NCBI GenBank assembly: GCA_026770025.1
Contig: JAMXDE010000006.1
Location: 1,240,001-1,304,000, forward strand
Direction of reading: 5' to 3'
DNA from: Craspedostauros australis
Taxonomy: Eukaryota; Bacillariophyta; Bacillariophyceae; Mastogloiales; Achnanthaceae
DNA length: 64,000 nucleotides
Shown: positions 45,257-55,279 of the stretch, piece by piece
Layout of the letters: each line of letters begins with the position of its first letter
How positions within the stretch are numbered: position 1 is the first letter of the stretch
Made by a program: the position numbers and the translations under genes
Notes under the pieces: generated by a model
What the model saw: only the letters and a program-made list of their open reading frames with translations
Database searches by the model: none
Told to the model about the DNA's origin: nothing

Positions 45257-48200
45257 ATGCCGTTCCTCATCCCCGCCATCGGAGCGGCCGTGTGCGACAC
45301 CATCGTCGTCCACTTCTCGTTGCACGCCGATGTGGCGAATGCGCAGGCCGAACTGGAGGCACGCGCGGTGTTCAAGACCCCCTACATCTTGCCTGTGGCG
45401 ATACTGCGGCTGGTGCTGCTCATCGTGCCTCTGACGTACCGATCCTACACGGGCACGGCCGTCAAATGCCCCTGCCTCTACCAGACGTTCTACGTCGCCA
45501 CCATCTTCACGGTGCTGCTGCACATGCTGTCGCTCGGCATGGTGGATCCGCAGAGCCTCACGACGCTTGTGCCGACGCCGGGACGCTCGTTCACGCACCA
45601 CGACGAGCTGACCAGGCACGTGTGGACCCTGCTGGGCCTGTCCCTGCTGTCCGCGATGTGCCACGTCCTCCTCTTCCTGCATGTGCGATCGACGGCGCCC
45701 GCCAGCGCCGACATTCAGGGCCGCAGGCAGCGCGTGCTCTTCTACTTCGTGCGGGAGCAGGGCGACGACCCGGAGCTCAATTCATTGCTGCCCGGATCGG
45801 TCGAGTCCACCGACAATGCCCCCAGACCGCTGCGTCGACAGGGCTCCAACGGCTCCCTCAACAACCGATTGCAGCTCATGACGGCGGAGTTCGTGCACGA
45901 GGTGCAGTCGCGCATGAAGGCGACCAAGAAGGAGTGGACCAAGTTCCTCAGCGACTACCGATCCTCCACGAGCCGCTCGCACAACGGCCAGGACATCATG
46001 CATCGCCAGCTAACCCCCTTCCGCGTCCTGCTGCAGCTCTTTGCTTACGAAGACGTCCTGCGCAACGGCCATCTCGACTACGTCTACGCGGCCGATGATG
46101 GCGCCTCGCTCATGTTCTTCGTGCCGCAATTGCTATCCTTCCTCCTCCACGGCGCGTACGAATCGTCCGCCGACCTAGAAAATTGGGTGCTCGAAAAGTG
46201 CAAGCGCAACGTCTACTTTGCGCATCGCTGCTACTGGTTCCTGCGTGCCTGGTGCCTCGAGATCAAGGAGTCGGCCGACAAGCAGAGGATCAGTCGCTCC
46301 AACAGCATGTCCAGCATGGTGGCGGCGTCCAGCACCGAGCTGCTCGCATCCATGGATGACGACGCGAGCGGCGCCGAAAACAAGTTCCTGCCGCAGGAGC
46401 GCATGGTCCTCGAAGGACTTCTCATCCGCGTCATGGAGTACGGCGAAGAGGCCGCGAGGTTGAAGCAGTTTGGCAACGGCCACGCTGACGCGGAAACCAC
46501 CATCGAGGTCTCGCCGTCCGCGTTGATGCTCGCGGCAGAATCGGGGACCATCCCGATCGATCCGCAGACGGGCATGCCATCGACGCGCCATTGGGATTCG
46601 TATTCGGCGCAGCGCAAGTTCGGCTTCCTACCTTTGGATCTCACGGCGAGCGCCGAACCCGATCTCGGCGACACCTTCTTCGATGTCACGCCGCTCTTCT
46701 TGGACTCTTTGCTGGATATGGCCGATCGTCTCTTCGAAACACCGAAAGAGAAACGGGCCGACGAGCTCGTGAGACGGCTCAAGATCTTGGAGTGCCAGGC
46801 GTTGCCGTCCAATTCTGTCTACCTCCCGATTCGCGATTGTGACCACAGAGTGTGGAGGATCGTCGCGGATGAATCCATCGCCATCAGCACCAAGGAACGC
46901 GTGCCATGCATCGTCTGTTTGGAAGTCATCCAATGTCCATCGAAGGCGGGATCGGGCGAGGCCAGGAGAACGCTTCATCGCACCTCGCGCAGCGGGTTGG
47001 ATGCGTCCACGTCGCGAGAAGAATACCAATTGCTGCAGGAATGGCGATTCGGAGATCGCGATCCCCATCGCCGCGATGCCCCGTTGAAGAAGTTGGCACA
47101 CTCGGTGCGTCATAGCATTCGCAAAATCCCGTTGCATCAGATGAGAACGAGTGTGCGACACACGCTGCGCGAGACGAATCAGAGTATCCGCGAAATGCTC
47201 ACTCTCAATGTCCCCGACAACATTGACGAATCGGCACCGCCGTCGCCAACAGAATCGGGCAAGCCCGTGGTTACCACGGATATCGAACGCGGTCCCAATG
47301 AATCGCAATCCGGGACGCCATCCAAACCAGCGCAAGGATCCGAAAAGCGCGCAGAACCCAACGGCAAGGCCAGCGGTGTTCTCAAGGTACCGAGTCGTCC
47401 AGGCATGAGGAGGTCATTGGTCACGTTTGATGAGTCGGCAGATGTGGTCATCCCTCCGTCACCACCGGGAACCCCGCGAGCCAGAAAGAGCACACAAGTT
47501 ATGGGACAATGGGCCTCACCCAGTGTTCACGCCCGTATGTCCCAAAAGAGCGTGGTGGATCCCATGGACGATTCTCTGGTGATGCCCACCATGATCGTCT
47601 CGCAGAACGCTCCACGCAATCGAGTTTCCGCCGCCAACAACAACAACAACAACAACAGCGATCATCAAACCTACGGCGCGCATGGCGTGACGAATCGAAG
47701 AACGCAAGCCACCACGCGCACCCACAAACGGACCCGTTCGAGAGATAGCATCCAACAGGATCCACGCAAGGCGAACAAGGCACGGCCACCTCCGGTCGTC
47801 TTCAAGGAGCAATGGATGGACAAGGAGGACAGGATAAGCGCCAAGTCCATCTATGGGTCGCATCCCGATTGGAAGCTCGTTCCCATCCTCATCAAGTCCA
47901 ACGACGATCTGAGGCAGGAGCAGCTGGCATCGCAGCTCATCTTCCGAATCGCCATGATCCTTGCTCGCGAACGAGTCCCTGTGTGGCTGTGCCCCTACGA
48001 GATCCTCGCCATCACGGACAGAGGTGGCATCATCGAGGCCATCCCCGACACGATTTCCATCGCATCCCTCAAGAAGAACGATCCTGACTACACCAACTTG
48101 CGGGACTTCTTCCACACCTTCTTCGGTGATGAGTCGGACGATCTGGCGGCCGCGAAGGCCAACTTCTGCGAAAGCCTCGCGGCGTACTCCATCGTCTGCT

Positions 48201-48670
48201 TCTTGCTTCAGATTAAGGATCGACACAACGGCAATATTCTGCTGGACAATCTGGGTCATTTGATTCACATTGACTTCGGATTCTTCTTCCTGTCGTCGCC
48301 GGGCAAGAACACCGGATTCGAAAGCGCGCCGTTCAAATTATCCCGCGAGATGGTGGAGGTGATGGATGGACCCGAATCACGCTTATTCCGCACGTTCCGC
48401 CTCTTGTGTTACAAATGCTTCATCGCCCTGCGCCGCAACTGCATGGAGATCATTCTGCTGGTGGAAATGCTGAAGAAGGGCAACGAAGACCTGGCATGCT
48501 TCCGCGGACGACCGGACGACGCCATTCGAGGATTGCGCGAACGATTCCGTCTCGATCTCAACGATCGTGCCTGCATGGAGTACGTCAACGCGTTGGTCGA
48601 TGAGAGTTTGGAGAATTGGAGGACAGATTGGTACGATCGGTATCAACGATATTGCGTGGGCGTGTTATGA
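45257..48670 (+). CDS. Phosphatidylinositol 4-kinase (type III beta-like) with an N-terminal membrane region
   Basis: Single exon, 1137 aa. C-terminal kinase domain (about 860-1137): KSNDDLRQEQLASQL (ATP-site region), catalytic loop DRHNGNILL (about 988), metal site HIDFGFFF (about 1004), and a PI4K-type C-terminus ending DRYQRYCVGVL. Residues about 250-340 (LLQLFAYEDVLRNGHLDYVY, LLSFLLHGAY) resemble the helical PIK domain. The enzyme makes PI4P on Golgi or plasma membranes. Unusually, the first 145 residues contain three to four hydrophobic segments (PYILPVAILRLVLLIVPLTY, FYVATIFTVLLHMLSLGM, LLGLSLLSAMCHVLLFLHV), absent from animal and yeast PI4K-beta. A long Ser/Arg-rich disordered region (about 600-840) joins the domains. 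The start is the first ATG of the frame. Confidence 0.88.
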   Translation: MPFLIPAIGAAVCDTIVVHFSLHADVANAQAELEARAVFKTPYILPVAILRLVLLIVPLTYRSYTGTAVKCPCLYQTFYVATIFTVLLHMLSLGMVDPQSLTTLVPTPGRSFTHHDELTRHVWTLLGLSLLSAMCHVLLFLHVRSTAPASADIQGRRQRVLFYFVREQGDDPELNSLLPGSVESTDNAPRPLRRQGSNGSLNNRLQLMTAEFVHEVQSRMKATKKEWTKFLSDYRSSTSRSHNGQDIMHRQLTPFRVLLQLFAYEDVLRNGHLDYVYAADDGASLMFFVPQLLSFLLHGAYESSADLENWVLEKCKRNVYFAHRCYWFLRAWCLEIKESADKQRISRSNSMSSMVAASSTELLASMDDDASGAENKFLPQERMVLEGLLIRVMEYGEEAARLKQFGNGHADAETTIEVSPSALMLAAESGTIPIDPQTGMPSTRHWDSYSAQRKFGFLPLDLTASAEPDLGDTFFDVTPLFLDSLLDMADRLFETPKEKRADELVRRLKILECQALPSNSVYLPIRDCDHRVWRIVADESIAISTKERVPCIVCLEVIQCPSKAGSGEARRTLHRTSRSGLDASTSREEYQLLQEWRFGDRDPHRRDAPLKKLAHSVRHSIRKIPLHQMRTSVRHTLRETNQSIREMLTLNVPDNIDESAPPSPTESGKPVVTTDIERGPNESQSGTPSKPAQGSEKRAEPNGKASGVLKVPSRPGMRRSLVTFDESADVVIPPSPPGTPRARKSTQVMGQWASPSVHARMSQKSVVDPMDDSLVMPTMIVSQNAPRNRVSAANNNNNNNSDHQTYGAHGVTNRRTQATTRTHKRTRSRDSIQQDPRKANKARPPPVVFKEQWMDKEDRISAKSIYGSHPDWKLVPILIKSNDDLRQEQLASQLIFRIAMILARERVPVWLCPYEILAITDRGGIIEAIPDTISIASLKKNDPDYTNLRDFFHTFFGDESDDLAAAKANFCESLAAYSIVCFLLQIKDRHNGNILLDNLGHLIHIDFGFFFLSSPGKNTGFESAPFKLSREMVEVMDGPESRLFRTFRLLCYKCFIALRRNCMEIILLVEMLKKGNEDLACFRGRPDDAIRGLRERFRLDLNDRACMEYVNALVDESLENWRTDWYDRYQRYCVGVL

Positions 48671-48973
48671 GAATGTTGGAGAGAGAGAGAGACTAATAGT
48701 AACGCTATAGAATGGTGGAATACTTCGCTTGTATCGTGTCCATTGAAAAGCAGATTTGAGACCGTGGTACATAGCGTATTGTAGTCCAACCGCAAGTGCA
48801 AATGTATGGGGATCGCGTGACTGAGCGTGGGTTCACCATAGAATCTTCGTCTCTCTGCTTTGCGATCTCTGCTTTGTGTATGTGCTATCCCAGGATCATT
48901 TCCAACTATATCTAGCACAGCGTGATCCAATGTTTGCCATACATTGTACGACACTCCCACCTGCGCCACCCGC
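48671..48973. other. Convergent 3' ends of the PI4K and CCB1 genes
   Basis: No gene. A (GA)n tract lies at 48681-48691. Confidence 0.5.
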
Positions 48974-50189
48974 TTACGCGTCCAACAATCCTTGCACCTT
49001 GACCATTCCCTTTTCTTGCCATTCCAGCGTTCGCCACATACGTTCCAATTCTTCCTCCGATCCCAACACGGTGATGGAATTTTCGGTGTCATCGTCATTG
49101 GCTTCCAATTTGACCTCGCAATCATCGACGCGATCGCCCGATGTCCAGTAGTAAATTCCGGCGTACGGTGCGATGAGGCAGAGGAGGAACCAGTTGGGCT
49201 CTCCGATCACCGGGAGGACTGTGCGTATATGGGATATTGTATGTTGTTTGTGAAACATCATACAAATGATAATGTGAGAATTGGAATGATGTCGAATGAG
49301 AGAAAACGGGGCATGCAACACAATGCAATACAACGCAATGCAATACAATATGATGCAACGCAATACAATGCAATTGAGGACAGTACTTACCCAAACCCTG
49401 AAATTGAATCTGCAAGACCAACGCCAACGATGCCATACCGATGGCAGTGCAGAACACCAAGAACATGGCTTGTGACAAACTGCGTTGGACGAGGCCACGG
49501 AATGTGATGGTTTCACCAGCCTCCACGACTTCGTAATTGTTCGATTTCATGTCTGAGTGTTGCACGATCGTGTGTCGTAATGTTTGGAGTTGATGTGATT
49601 CATGGAATGCATGGGTGAGTATAGTGCTGTAATTGTGAATGGTTGTGGAGCCCTGGAGTTTGCGTATTCGAAGTGGATGAAATGTGATAGAACGCTCCGA
49701 AGCAATGTGATACAATACAATGCAATTCATGATGGCAACAGCATGCACCATAGCAATCCCAAGTACCAACACCAACGACGACGCAGATAACTCACAGGCC
49801 ATGATTTCACCAGCCTGCTCCCGCAAGCTCTTGCCATCATCCACGTTTTCACCAGGCGTGACGTAGGTCTTCTTCTTCATCTTGGCATTGGTGGAACGCT
49901 TGACGGTGGACCACAGTCCTGGGAAGGAGGTGAGGTAAAGGCCCAGGATGGTGTAGTAGCTGGCACGCGAGTACGTGACCTCGCCGGACGTGCCTGGGAT
50001 GAAGTCCTTGTCTGGCACGTCGGCCAGGAAGTTGGAGGCGGATTCCAGGACGTGGTTGGGGTCCAGCAGGTTGAGGGATACTGTCGTTCTCGTCAGTGAT
50101 TGCTGGCTGCTGTACGCAAGACGCGGTGCCGTGAAGGCGGCGCTTCCGTGGATGGAAGCGAGAATGATGCTAATGATGGCGAGCTTCAT
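48974..50189 (-). CDS. CCB1: CCB1-like factor for covalent haem attachment to cytochrome b6
   Basis: Three exons: 50189-49796, 49552-49391 and 49218-48974, in phase (1 and 1), 266 aa. The start MKLAIISIILASIHGSAAFT is a signal peptide with an AAF-T boundary of the kind used for complex-plastid import. Family blocks are FPGLWSTVKRSTNAKMKKKT, EVVEAGETITFRG, QAMFLVFCTAIGMASLALVL, EPNWFLLCLIAPYAGIYYW and EKGMVKVQG, matching plant CCB1 in order and spacing as I remember it. CCB proteins (complex C assembly) attach haem c' at the Qi site of cytochrome b6 in the thylakoid membrane. Hydrophobic segments fit several thylakoid spans. Both introns contain CAATA-rich sequence. Confidence 0.87.
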
Positions 50190-50860
50190 GGTGATGGATA
50201 TATCGATTTCTTCTGTTATGATAAGCGCTGTTCCTTCAATCAATGCACCTCAGGACGACGATGGTTCGGAAGAGATGGAGATCGATGAGGGTGCCTCTCA
50301 ACTCACAGAGAATAGATTCCTGCATTGCTGTGGATCGTATTCGTTTGAGATGACGATGTTAGACCGCGATCCGTGATGTTGATTTGATTGTTGGTTGATG
50401 CGTTGACGTTTGATGTGTTGTTGGTGGACGATGGAATCACGACCACATCATTTGGAAAACGTCAGTCCCGCAGGATTGTCTGTGCGCTTGGTGGATGATG
50501 TGGGTGTGCGATGTCTGTGTGACTGTGGCATCCAAGAATGACCGGGACACAAGATACGTTGGCACGCAAGACAAGAGTGAATCAAATCCGAGAGGCAGAA
50601 GCCTTCCTTTTCGTGTCCTCCGCGAAGGCCAAGAGAGACATGGAGGGGAGAAGGGAAGACGTGCACCTCGTTGCCCTCTCCCTGTTTCACTGTGCCAACA
50701 ATCGGATCGGTTGACACCCATCGGTGCACAGGAATGCGACTGCGACTCCAGTTGCAAGACCAGCAATAACACAAGCAATAACACAAACAATAACAACCTC
50801 ACTAACAACCTCACTAACAACCTCACTAACAACCTCACTAACGACAACACAACGATCACC
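50190..50860. other. Divergent intergenic region between CCB1 and the NmrA-like gene
   Basis: An open frame continues upstream of the ATG at 50861, but its N-terminal part looks non-coding and ends in a 12-bp tandem repeat (AACCTCACTAAC)n at 50795-50842. Confidence 0.45.
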
Positions 50861-52033
50861 ATGTCAGGAGAAGCACAGGCCACACCGACGGCACAACCTG
50901 CTGCGGAAACAGTCCAAGATGGTGAGGAGGAAGAGGAGGAGGTGATTGAGGAGGAAGTGGTGGAGGAAGAGGAGATCATAGAGGAAGAGATCATCGAGGA
51001 AGAGGAGATCATCGAAGACGAGCCGCCCAATGAGCCGATGGTGGAGAAGGAGGAGGAGCAACCAGCCCCAGTGGCACAAGCCCCAGCGCCAGAATCTGCA
51101 GCTGCAGCAGAAGACGGGAGTATTGGCATGGAGGCATCTAGCATCACCACGCCCGAGAATGCCGGTGAAGAGCACGGCGGCAAGAAGGAGGGAGTTGATA
51201 AGCATGTCCTTGTGATGAATTCGATCCGTCATCTGGGACATTCGGAGGACGTTACGCAGACGGCGGCGGTCGTCCCGTCCACCCCCACGTCCAAGAAACC
51301 AGCCTCAAGGACGCCCACGCGCAAGAAGGGAGAATTCGAGCTGGCCACGAGCGAGGATGGCGGTCTGACGGAGGAATGGGACCCGTACCTGCCTCGCCCA
51401 CCCTCCATGAAACAGCTCGTGCAGGATCGATTCGCGGGTGCCGAGCAGGTGGCGGTCTTCAATGCCAACACGCCCGAAGGCTCCACCATGGTACGCGTCT
51501 TGTCGGAGAAGGGACTGCGAGTCGTGGCGGCCGTGCGTGTCTACACATCGCGGCAGACGAAGAAATTGATCAAGCTCGACGGCGTCACGGTCAAGGTCGC
51601 GGATTGGAGCGACGAGTCCTCCTTGCTCAAGGTCGCCGAAGGCTGCACGCGCGCCTTCATGGTCACCAAGTACTGGGAACGCTTCGACTCTCCCTTGGAA
51701 GAGCAGACGGCGACCAACATATTACGGGCCTGCGCGCAGGTCAAGCCACCCATCAAGCATCTCGTGCTGGCGACCTTCGAGGACACGCTGGACTTGAGAG
51801 CGAGGGGTCGCAAGTCGCAGCTCGTTCCCACGCGCGATGGCCGCATCTATCCCAGATTTGACGGCATGTACGGCATCGATCGAATGGCCAAGAAATGGCG
51901 CGTCCAAATCACGCACATGATGACGTCGTATCTGGATGAGGAGGATCAGAAGAAATCATTGATCCTTATTCGTGGCGAAAATGGCAGAGTTCTCGTGCAG
52001 CCCTACTTTCAGGAGATGAAGAAGAAAGATTGA
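50861..52033 (+). CDS. NmrA-like NAD(P)-binding protein with an acidic N-terminal extension
   Basis: 390 aa from CACCATGTC at 50861, chosen because the preceding frame is repetitive. Residues 20-60 are almost entirely Glu/Ile/Val (EEEEEVIEEEVVEEEEIIEE), probably a disordered or coiled acidic segment. From about residue 180 the Rossmann part starts (QVAVFNANTPEGSTMVRVL, LRVVAAVRVY, VADWSDESSL, AFMVTKYWERFD, HLVLATFEDTLDL). In NmrA/HSCARG-like proteins the first loop is a glycine-rich GATGxxG; here it is NANTPEG, so dinucleotide binding may be weak. The C-terminus is shorter than in the family (no full substrate lobe), suggesting a regulatory rather than catalytic role. Confidence 0.68.
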   Translation: MSGEAQATPTAQPAAETVQDGEEEEEEVIEEEVVEEEEIIEEEIIEEEEIIEDEPPNEPMVEKEEEQPAPVAQAPAPESAAAAEDGSIGMEASSITTPENAGEEHGGKKEGVDKHVLVMNSIRHLGHSEDVTQTAAVVPSTPTSKKPASRTPTRKKGEFELATSEDGGLTEEWDPYLPRPPSMKQLVQDRFAGAEQVAVFNANTPEGSTMVRVLSEKGLRVVAAVRVYTSRQTKKLIKLDGVTVKVADWSDESSLLKVAEGCTRAFMVTKYWERFDSPLEEQTATNILRACAQVKPPIKHLVLATFEDTLDLRARGRKSQLVPTRDGRIYPRFDGMYGIDRMAKKWRVQITHMMTSYLDEEDQKKSLILIRGENGRVLVQPYFQEMKKKD

Positions 52034-52532
52034 GGGGGAAGTTGGTTCGTGGCTGCTGTGCGCTGTCGTGCTGGTAAAGTATTATATTATGATACTCTAG
52101 AGTACTATGACAGCATTGGGCTAGCATGAGGCGTGGGATGGTGCGGTGCTGTGGCAGACAGATCAGACTGGCAGAGTCGTCCTCTGCTTGAGCTGATGCG
52201 CATCGTTTTGTTCTCTTCCACATTGTCAGCCTTGTGCGGGAAGTGTGTGGGAAGGCTGACGACCTTGCAGTCAAAAGACAAACAATACAAAAGCCAGAGA
52301 GCATGTCATTTTCATTCTCTCTGTCTCTCTCTCTCTCTCTGTGTGTGTGTGTCTGGAGAATATGATGTTATTCCATTGCCACAGTAGGATGGATCGATTG
52401 CACACTATTTTACAATGGTAGACTCATTGACTGTTTCAACCCTATCATCAGTGTACCTATACATGAGCTTGTATCAAGCAACCCGCCATCACCTCAGCTT
52501 GTCCATCAACATCCTCCCACGATAAAAGGCCC
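52034..52532. other. Convergent intergenic region
   Basis: No gene. A CT/GT microsatellite lies at about 52314-52352. Confidence 0.5.
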
Positions 52533-53321
52533 TCACGCGTACTTCTTGGGAATGATATACAGCGACGTGGCCTCCGTGTACAGCACGCTGCCGTCGACGG
52601 ATTCAATGCGCGCCTTCCAGTGCAGCTTGCGCCCTTCGCGCTGTTCCAATTGCACCGTCACCTTGACTTGCGACCCGGCCGGCACGGGCGCACGATAATC
52701 GATGTTCAAATTGGCCGTCACGGCCATGCGCACGCCCAGCGCGAAGAATCCAAAGCCGAAGATATCATCGAGCACGAGACCCAGGATACCGCCGTGCACG
52801 ATGCCGGGATGGCCGTCGAGGCGCTTGCCGAATTGGACGACGCCCACCACGGCCGTGGCGTCGTTGGGATCCGTGTTGCGGTAGATGTCGTACTGTTCGA
52901 TGAGGTCGTCGTCGTGCAGCAAGCCAAAGACGGCGTGCGTCTCAAGGACGCCGCGTGCGGGCAGCGGCATGCGTTCGAAGTCGGACGAGAGGAACGGCGG
53001 ATGCGATGCGGTGTCCTCCTGTCGCAGGGCATCGCATCGCGTTGTTGCGGGTGTGAGGAACGGGGGCATGCTGGATGATCTGGATGGCGCCGTCGTCGCT
53101 GCAGTTGCCAGCTGGGAGAAATGCCGTCCCGGATTGGAGTTCCTGTTGTTCGTCCTGTGCCGACTGCGATGGCTGTTGGCAGCGTCCTTGTTGTTGGGTG
53201 CTTCAGGAGAAGGTGTCGATGCCAATCGAAAAGCCGTGACGGTGGCCATGGTCGCCACGACTGCTGCCGTCGACAGGACCATTTCTGGCCATGGCATGCG
53301 TCCGAAGATGCTGCTATTCAT
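52533..53321 (-). CDS. Hotdog-fold (PaaI/4HBT, THEM-like) thioesterase
   Basis: 262 aa from ATG at 53321. The open frame extends further upstream but there runs through MITE-adjacent sequence, so this start is preferred. Residues about 10-35 (WPEMVLSTAAVVATMATVTAF) are hydrophobic and end in AF, consistent with a signal anchor or plastid-type presequence. The hotdog domain occupies the last 130 residues: GHPGIVHGGILGLVLDDIFG contains the HGG motif and the following Asp typical of the family, then VTANLNIDYRAPVPAGSQV and RKLHWKARIESVDGSVLYTE. Such enzymes hydrolyse acyl-CoAs. Its substrate is unknown. Confidence 0.78.
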   Translation of the reverse strand: MNSSIFGRMPWPEMVLSTAAVVATMATVTAFRLASTPSPEAPNNKDAANSHRSRHRTNNRNSNPGRHFSQLATAATTAPSRSSSMPPFLTPATTRCDALRQEDTASHPPFLSSDFERMPLPARGVLETHAVFGLLHDDDLIEQYDIYRNTDPNDATAVVGVVQFGKRLDGHPGIVHGGILGLVLDDIFGFGFFALGVRMAVTANLNIDYRAPVPAGSQVKVTVQLEQREGRKLHWKARIESVDGSVLYTEATSLYIIPKKYA

Positions 53322-53601
53322 TGCGAGTTTCCTTGTGTTGTTGTTTGGTGAAGTATTGCGCTGTGTTGTGTTGGTTTTCGTTTGAGACGAGACCCGTTTT
53401 ATGGGGAGCTGCTCGTGCCAGCAGGTCGTATGCATTGCTTCCGATGGATTGAACGTAGCACAGCGCGGTTTCGGCTCCAGAGAGAAGTTCCATCGCCGAA
53501 CATCGAAGAGCAGAGCACACCAAGAATTTGGTGGCGACATTGTTGCTTTGGTGGCGCGAAGGTGTGTCTTGTGGGAGATCCATGAGGATTCGGTCACTCC
53601 T

Positions 53602-54199
53602 GGGACACCCAATAATTTGTCCTGAATTCCGAAAATTACATGTTATGGAGTCTTGCGGGACTAAATCAAGAGAAAATCAGTGCGATAATCGAATTGTGCA
53701 TTATTCATTCAAACAAGACAACTAAGCGAGAAATTCCTTTAAATGCGCAATTTCCATTAACGGACATTCCATTATCGGACAAAGCTGAACATGAGGACAA
53801 ATCCGGACAGTCCATGACAAATCCGGACAGATCCGGACAAATCCGGACAAATCTGGACAAATCCGGACAGATCCGGACAAATCCGGACAAGCCTCCACAC
53901 TTACCGGGTACAACTATGATTCCATGTAGTCGTAGATGTCCGGATTTGTCCAGATTTGTCCGGATTTGTCCGGATCTGTCCGGATTTGCCATGGACTGTC
54001 CGGATTTGTCCTCATGTTCAGCTTTGTCCGATAGAGTCCGTTAAGTCATTGCTCGCCATTGCTGAATTTTTTCTCTCATGGTCGACTTAGAAGAAAATAA
54101 TGATAAACTTGATCGATACTGTGGTTCTGTCCTTTTCCAGTCCCGCAAGACTAGAAAAGATGTCAACACACAAATTCTGGACAAATTATTGGGTGTCCC
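53602..54199. mobile_element. Palindromic MITE / foldback element with internal 10-bp repeats
   Basis: 598 bp. The termini are perfect 21-bp inverted repeats beginning GGGACACCCAATAATTTG (53602-53622 and 54179-54199). A second pair, AGTCTTGCGGGACT, lies exactly 47 bp inside each end (53649-53662 and 54139-54152). A third, 42-bp pair (53775-53816 and 53990-54031) is perfect by eye. The centre of each arm is an array of GGACAAATCC/GGACAGATCC decamers, opposed so that the whole element can fold into a hairpin. No coding capacity. No clear target duplication was seen. It sits between two divergent gene starts. Confidence 0.85.
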
Positions 54200-54418
54200 T
54201 GGGAGAAGGATTTTCTCACTAAAATGTCAATCACGAGGATTCGTTCGACTTCCAAATCGTCACACATCAGAAAATTGCGTGACATCCATCATCGTCGTCG
54301 TCGCTGTCATCATGGCCATCACCGCCACATGCGATCTTTCATGTTCTTTGGCATTGCCGCTCTGCCCAGACATCATGAAGAGGCCACAGCAGAAACCAGA
54401 AAGACGACGACGACAACG

Positions 54419-55150
54419 ATGATGCCGACATTGAAGACGACAGGGATTCTTGCATGCAGTTTGGGCACCCTTTGTGGAATGCCACGCCGTGTCGATGCTT
54501 TCTGCATGCAACGGCATCGATTGCAATCCAATGCACTGCGATGTGCAAAGTACTCCGATGAGTTCTTGCAACGTGTGGAAGAAAAGTTGGTGTGGGAAAA
54601 GTTGGAGGAATCCACACAGAAGCCAGTGTTGGATCTGTCGAAGCATCGCGGCTTTCTGGCAAGTGACAATAGCGACAGCAACGACGACTACGATGACGAC
54701 TACGATGACATCCCAACAATTGTTTGGGATCAAACCAAGTCGGAGTTGGAACATCTTGGCATTCACATGAAAGATGAGGCTGTGCAGCAGGAATGTCCCC
54801 AACTGTATCGTTTGGATACGGCCATGGTGCTGGACACCGCGCAGTACTTGTTATCGCAGAACTATAGCGCGACAAGCATCACTCCGAAGCTGCTCAGTTT
54901 CCATGCTTCCGATGTGGAATACGGTCTCGAGTTCCTCAAGACGATGATGATGAATCCCAACGTCTCCATGTCCACCTTGCCCGCCGCGTTGCTGCTGAGC
55001 GGCATCGAGGGTGGGATACAAGAACGCGCCGTGCAATCGGCCTTGAGCAGCGCATCCGATGCCACGAGCCAAGCCAATCAGCGTATCGTGGGAGACATCC
55101 AATCGACCATCCGGCAGCGCAAGAAGTTTCTTGGCAAGAAGATGCCATAG
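54419..55150 (+). CDS. Hypothetical plastid-type protein
   Basis: 243 aa from ATG at 54419; the frame is open further upstream but that part (His/Arg runs) is MITE-adjacent and non-coding in character. The N-terminus MMPTLKTTGILACSLGTLCG with RRVDAFCMQRHRL has the hydrophobic core and F-containing cleavage site of complex-plastid presequences. The remainder has a Tyr/Asp-rich stretch (NDDYDDDYDDIP), then a helical part (AMVLDTAQYLLSQNYSATS, KLLSFHASDVEYGLEFLKTM). No family is recognised. Confidence 0.6.
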   Translation: MMPTLKTTGILACSLGTLCGMPRRVDAFCMQRHRLQSNALRCAKYSDEFLQRVEEKLVWEKLEESTQKPVLDLSKHRGFLASDNSDSNDDYDDDYDDIPTIVWDQTKSELEHLGIHMKDEAVQQECPQLYRLDTAMVLDTAQYLLSQNYSATSITPKLLSFHASDVEYGLEFLKTMMMNPNVSMSTLPAALLLSGIEGGIQERAVQSALSSASDATSQANQRIVGDIQSTIRQRKKFLGKKMP

Positions 55151-55279
55151 GACTTGACAAGCAGAATCATATAATACCATACTACGAGTATGAACGGGTA
55201 CGAGTAGAATCGTGGAAAGCATCCAACGTAAGGCATTGCTATATTGCCATACCATGATAGCATCGTATAATACCAATCA

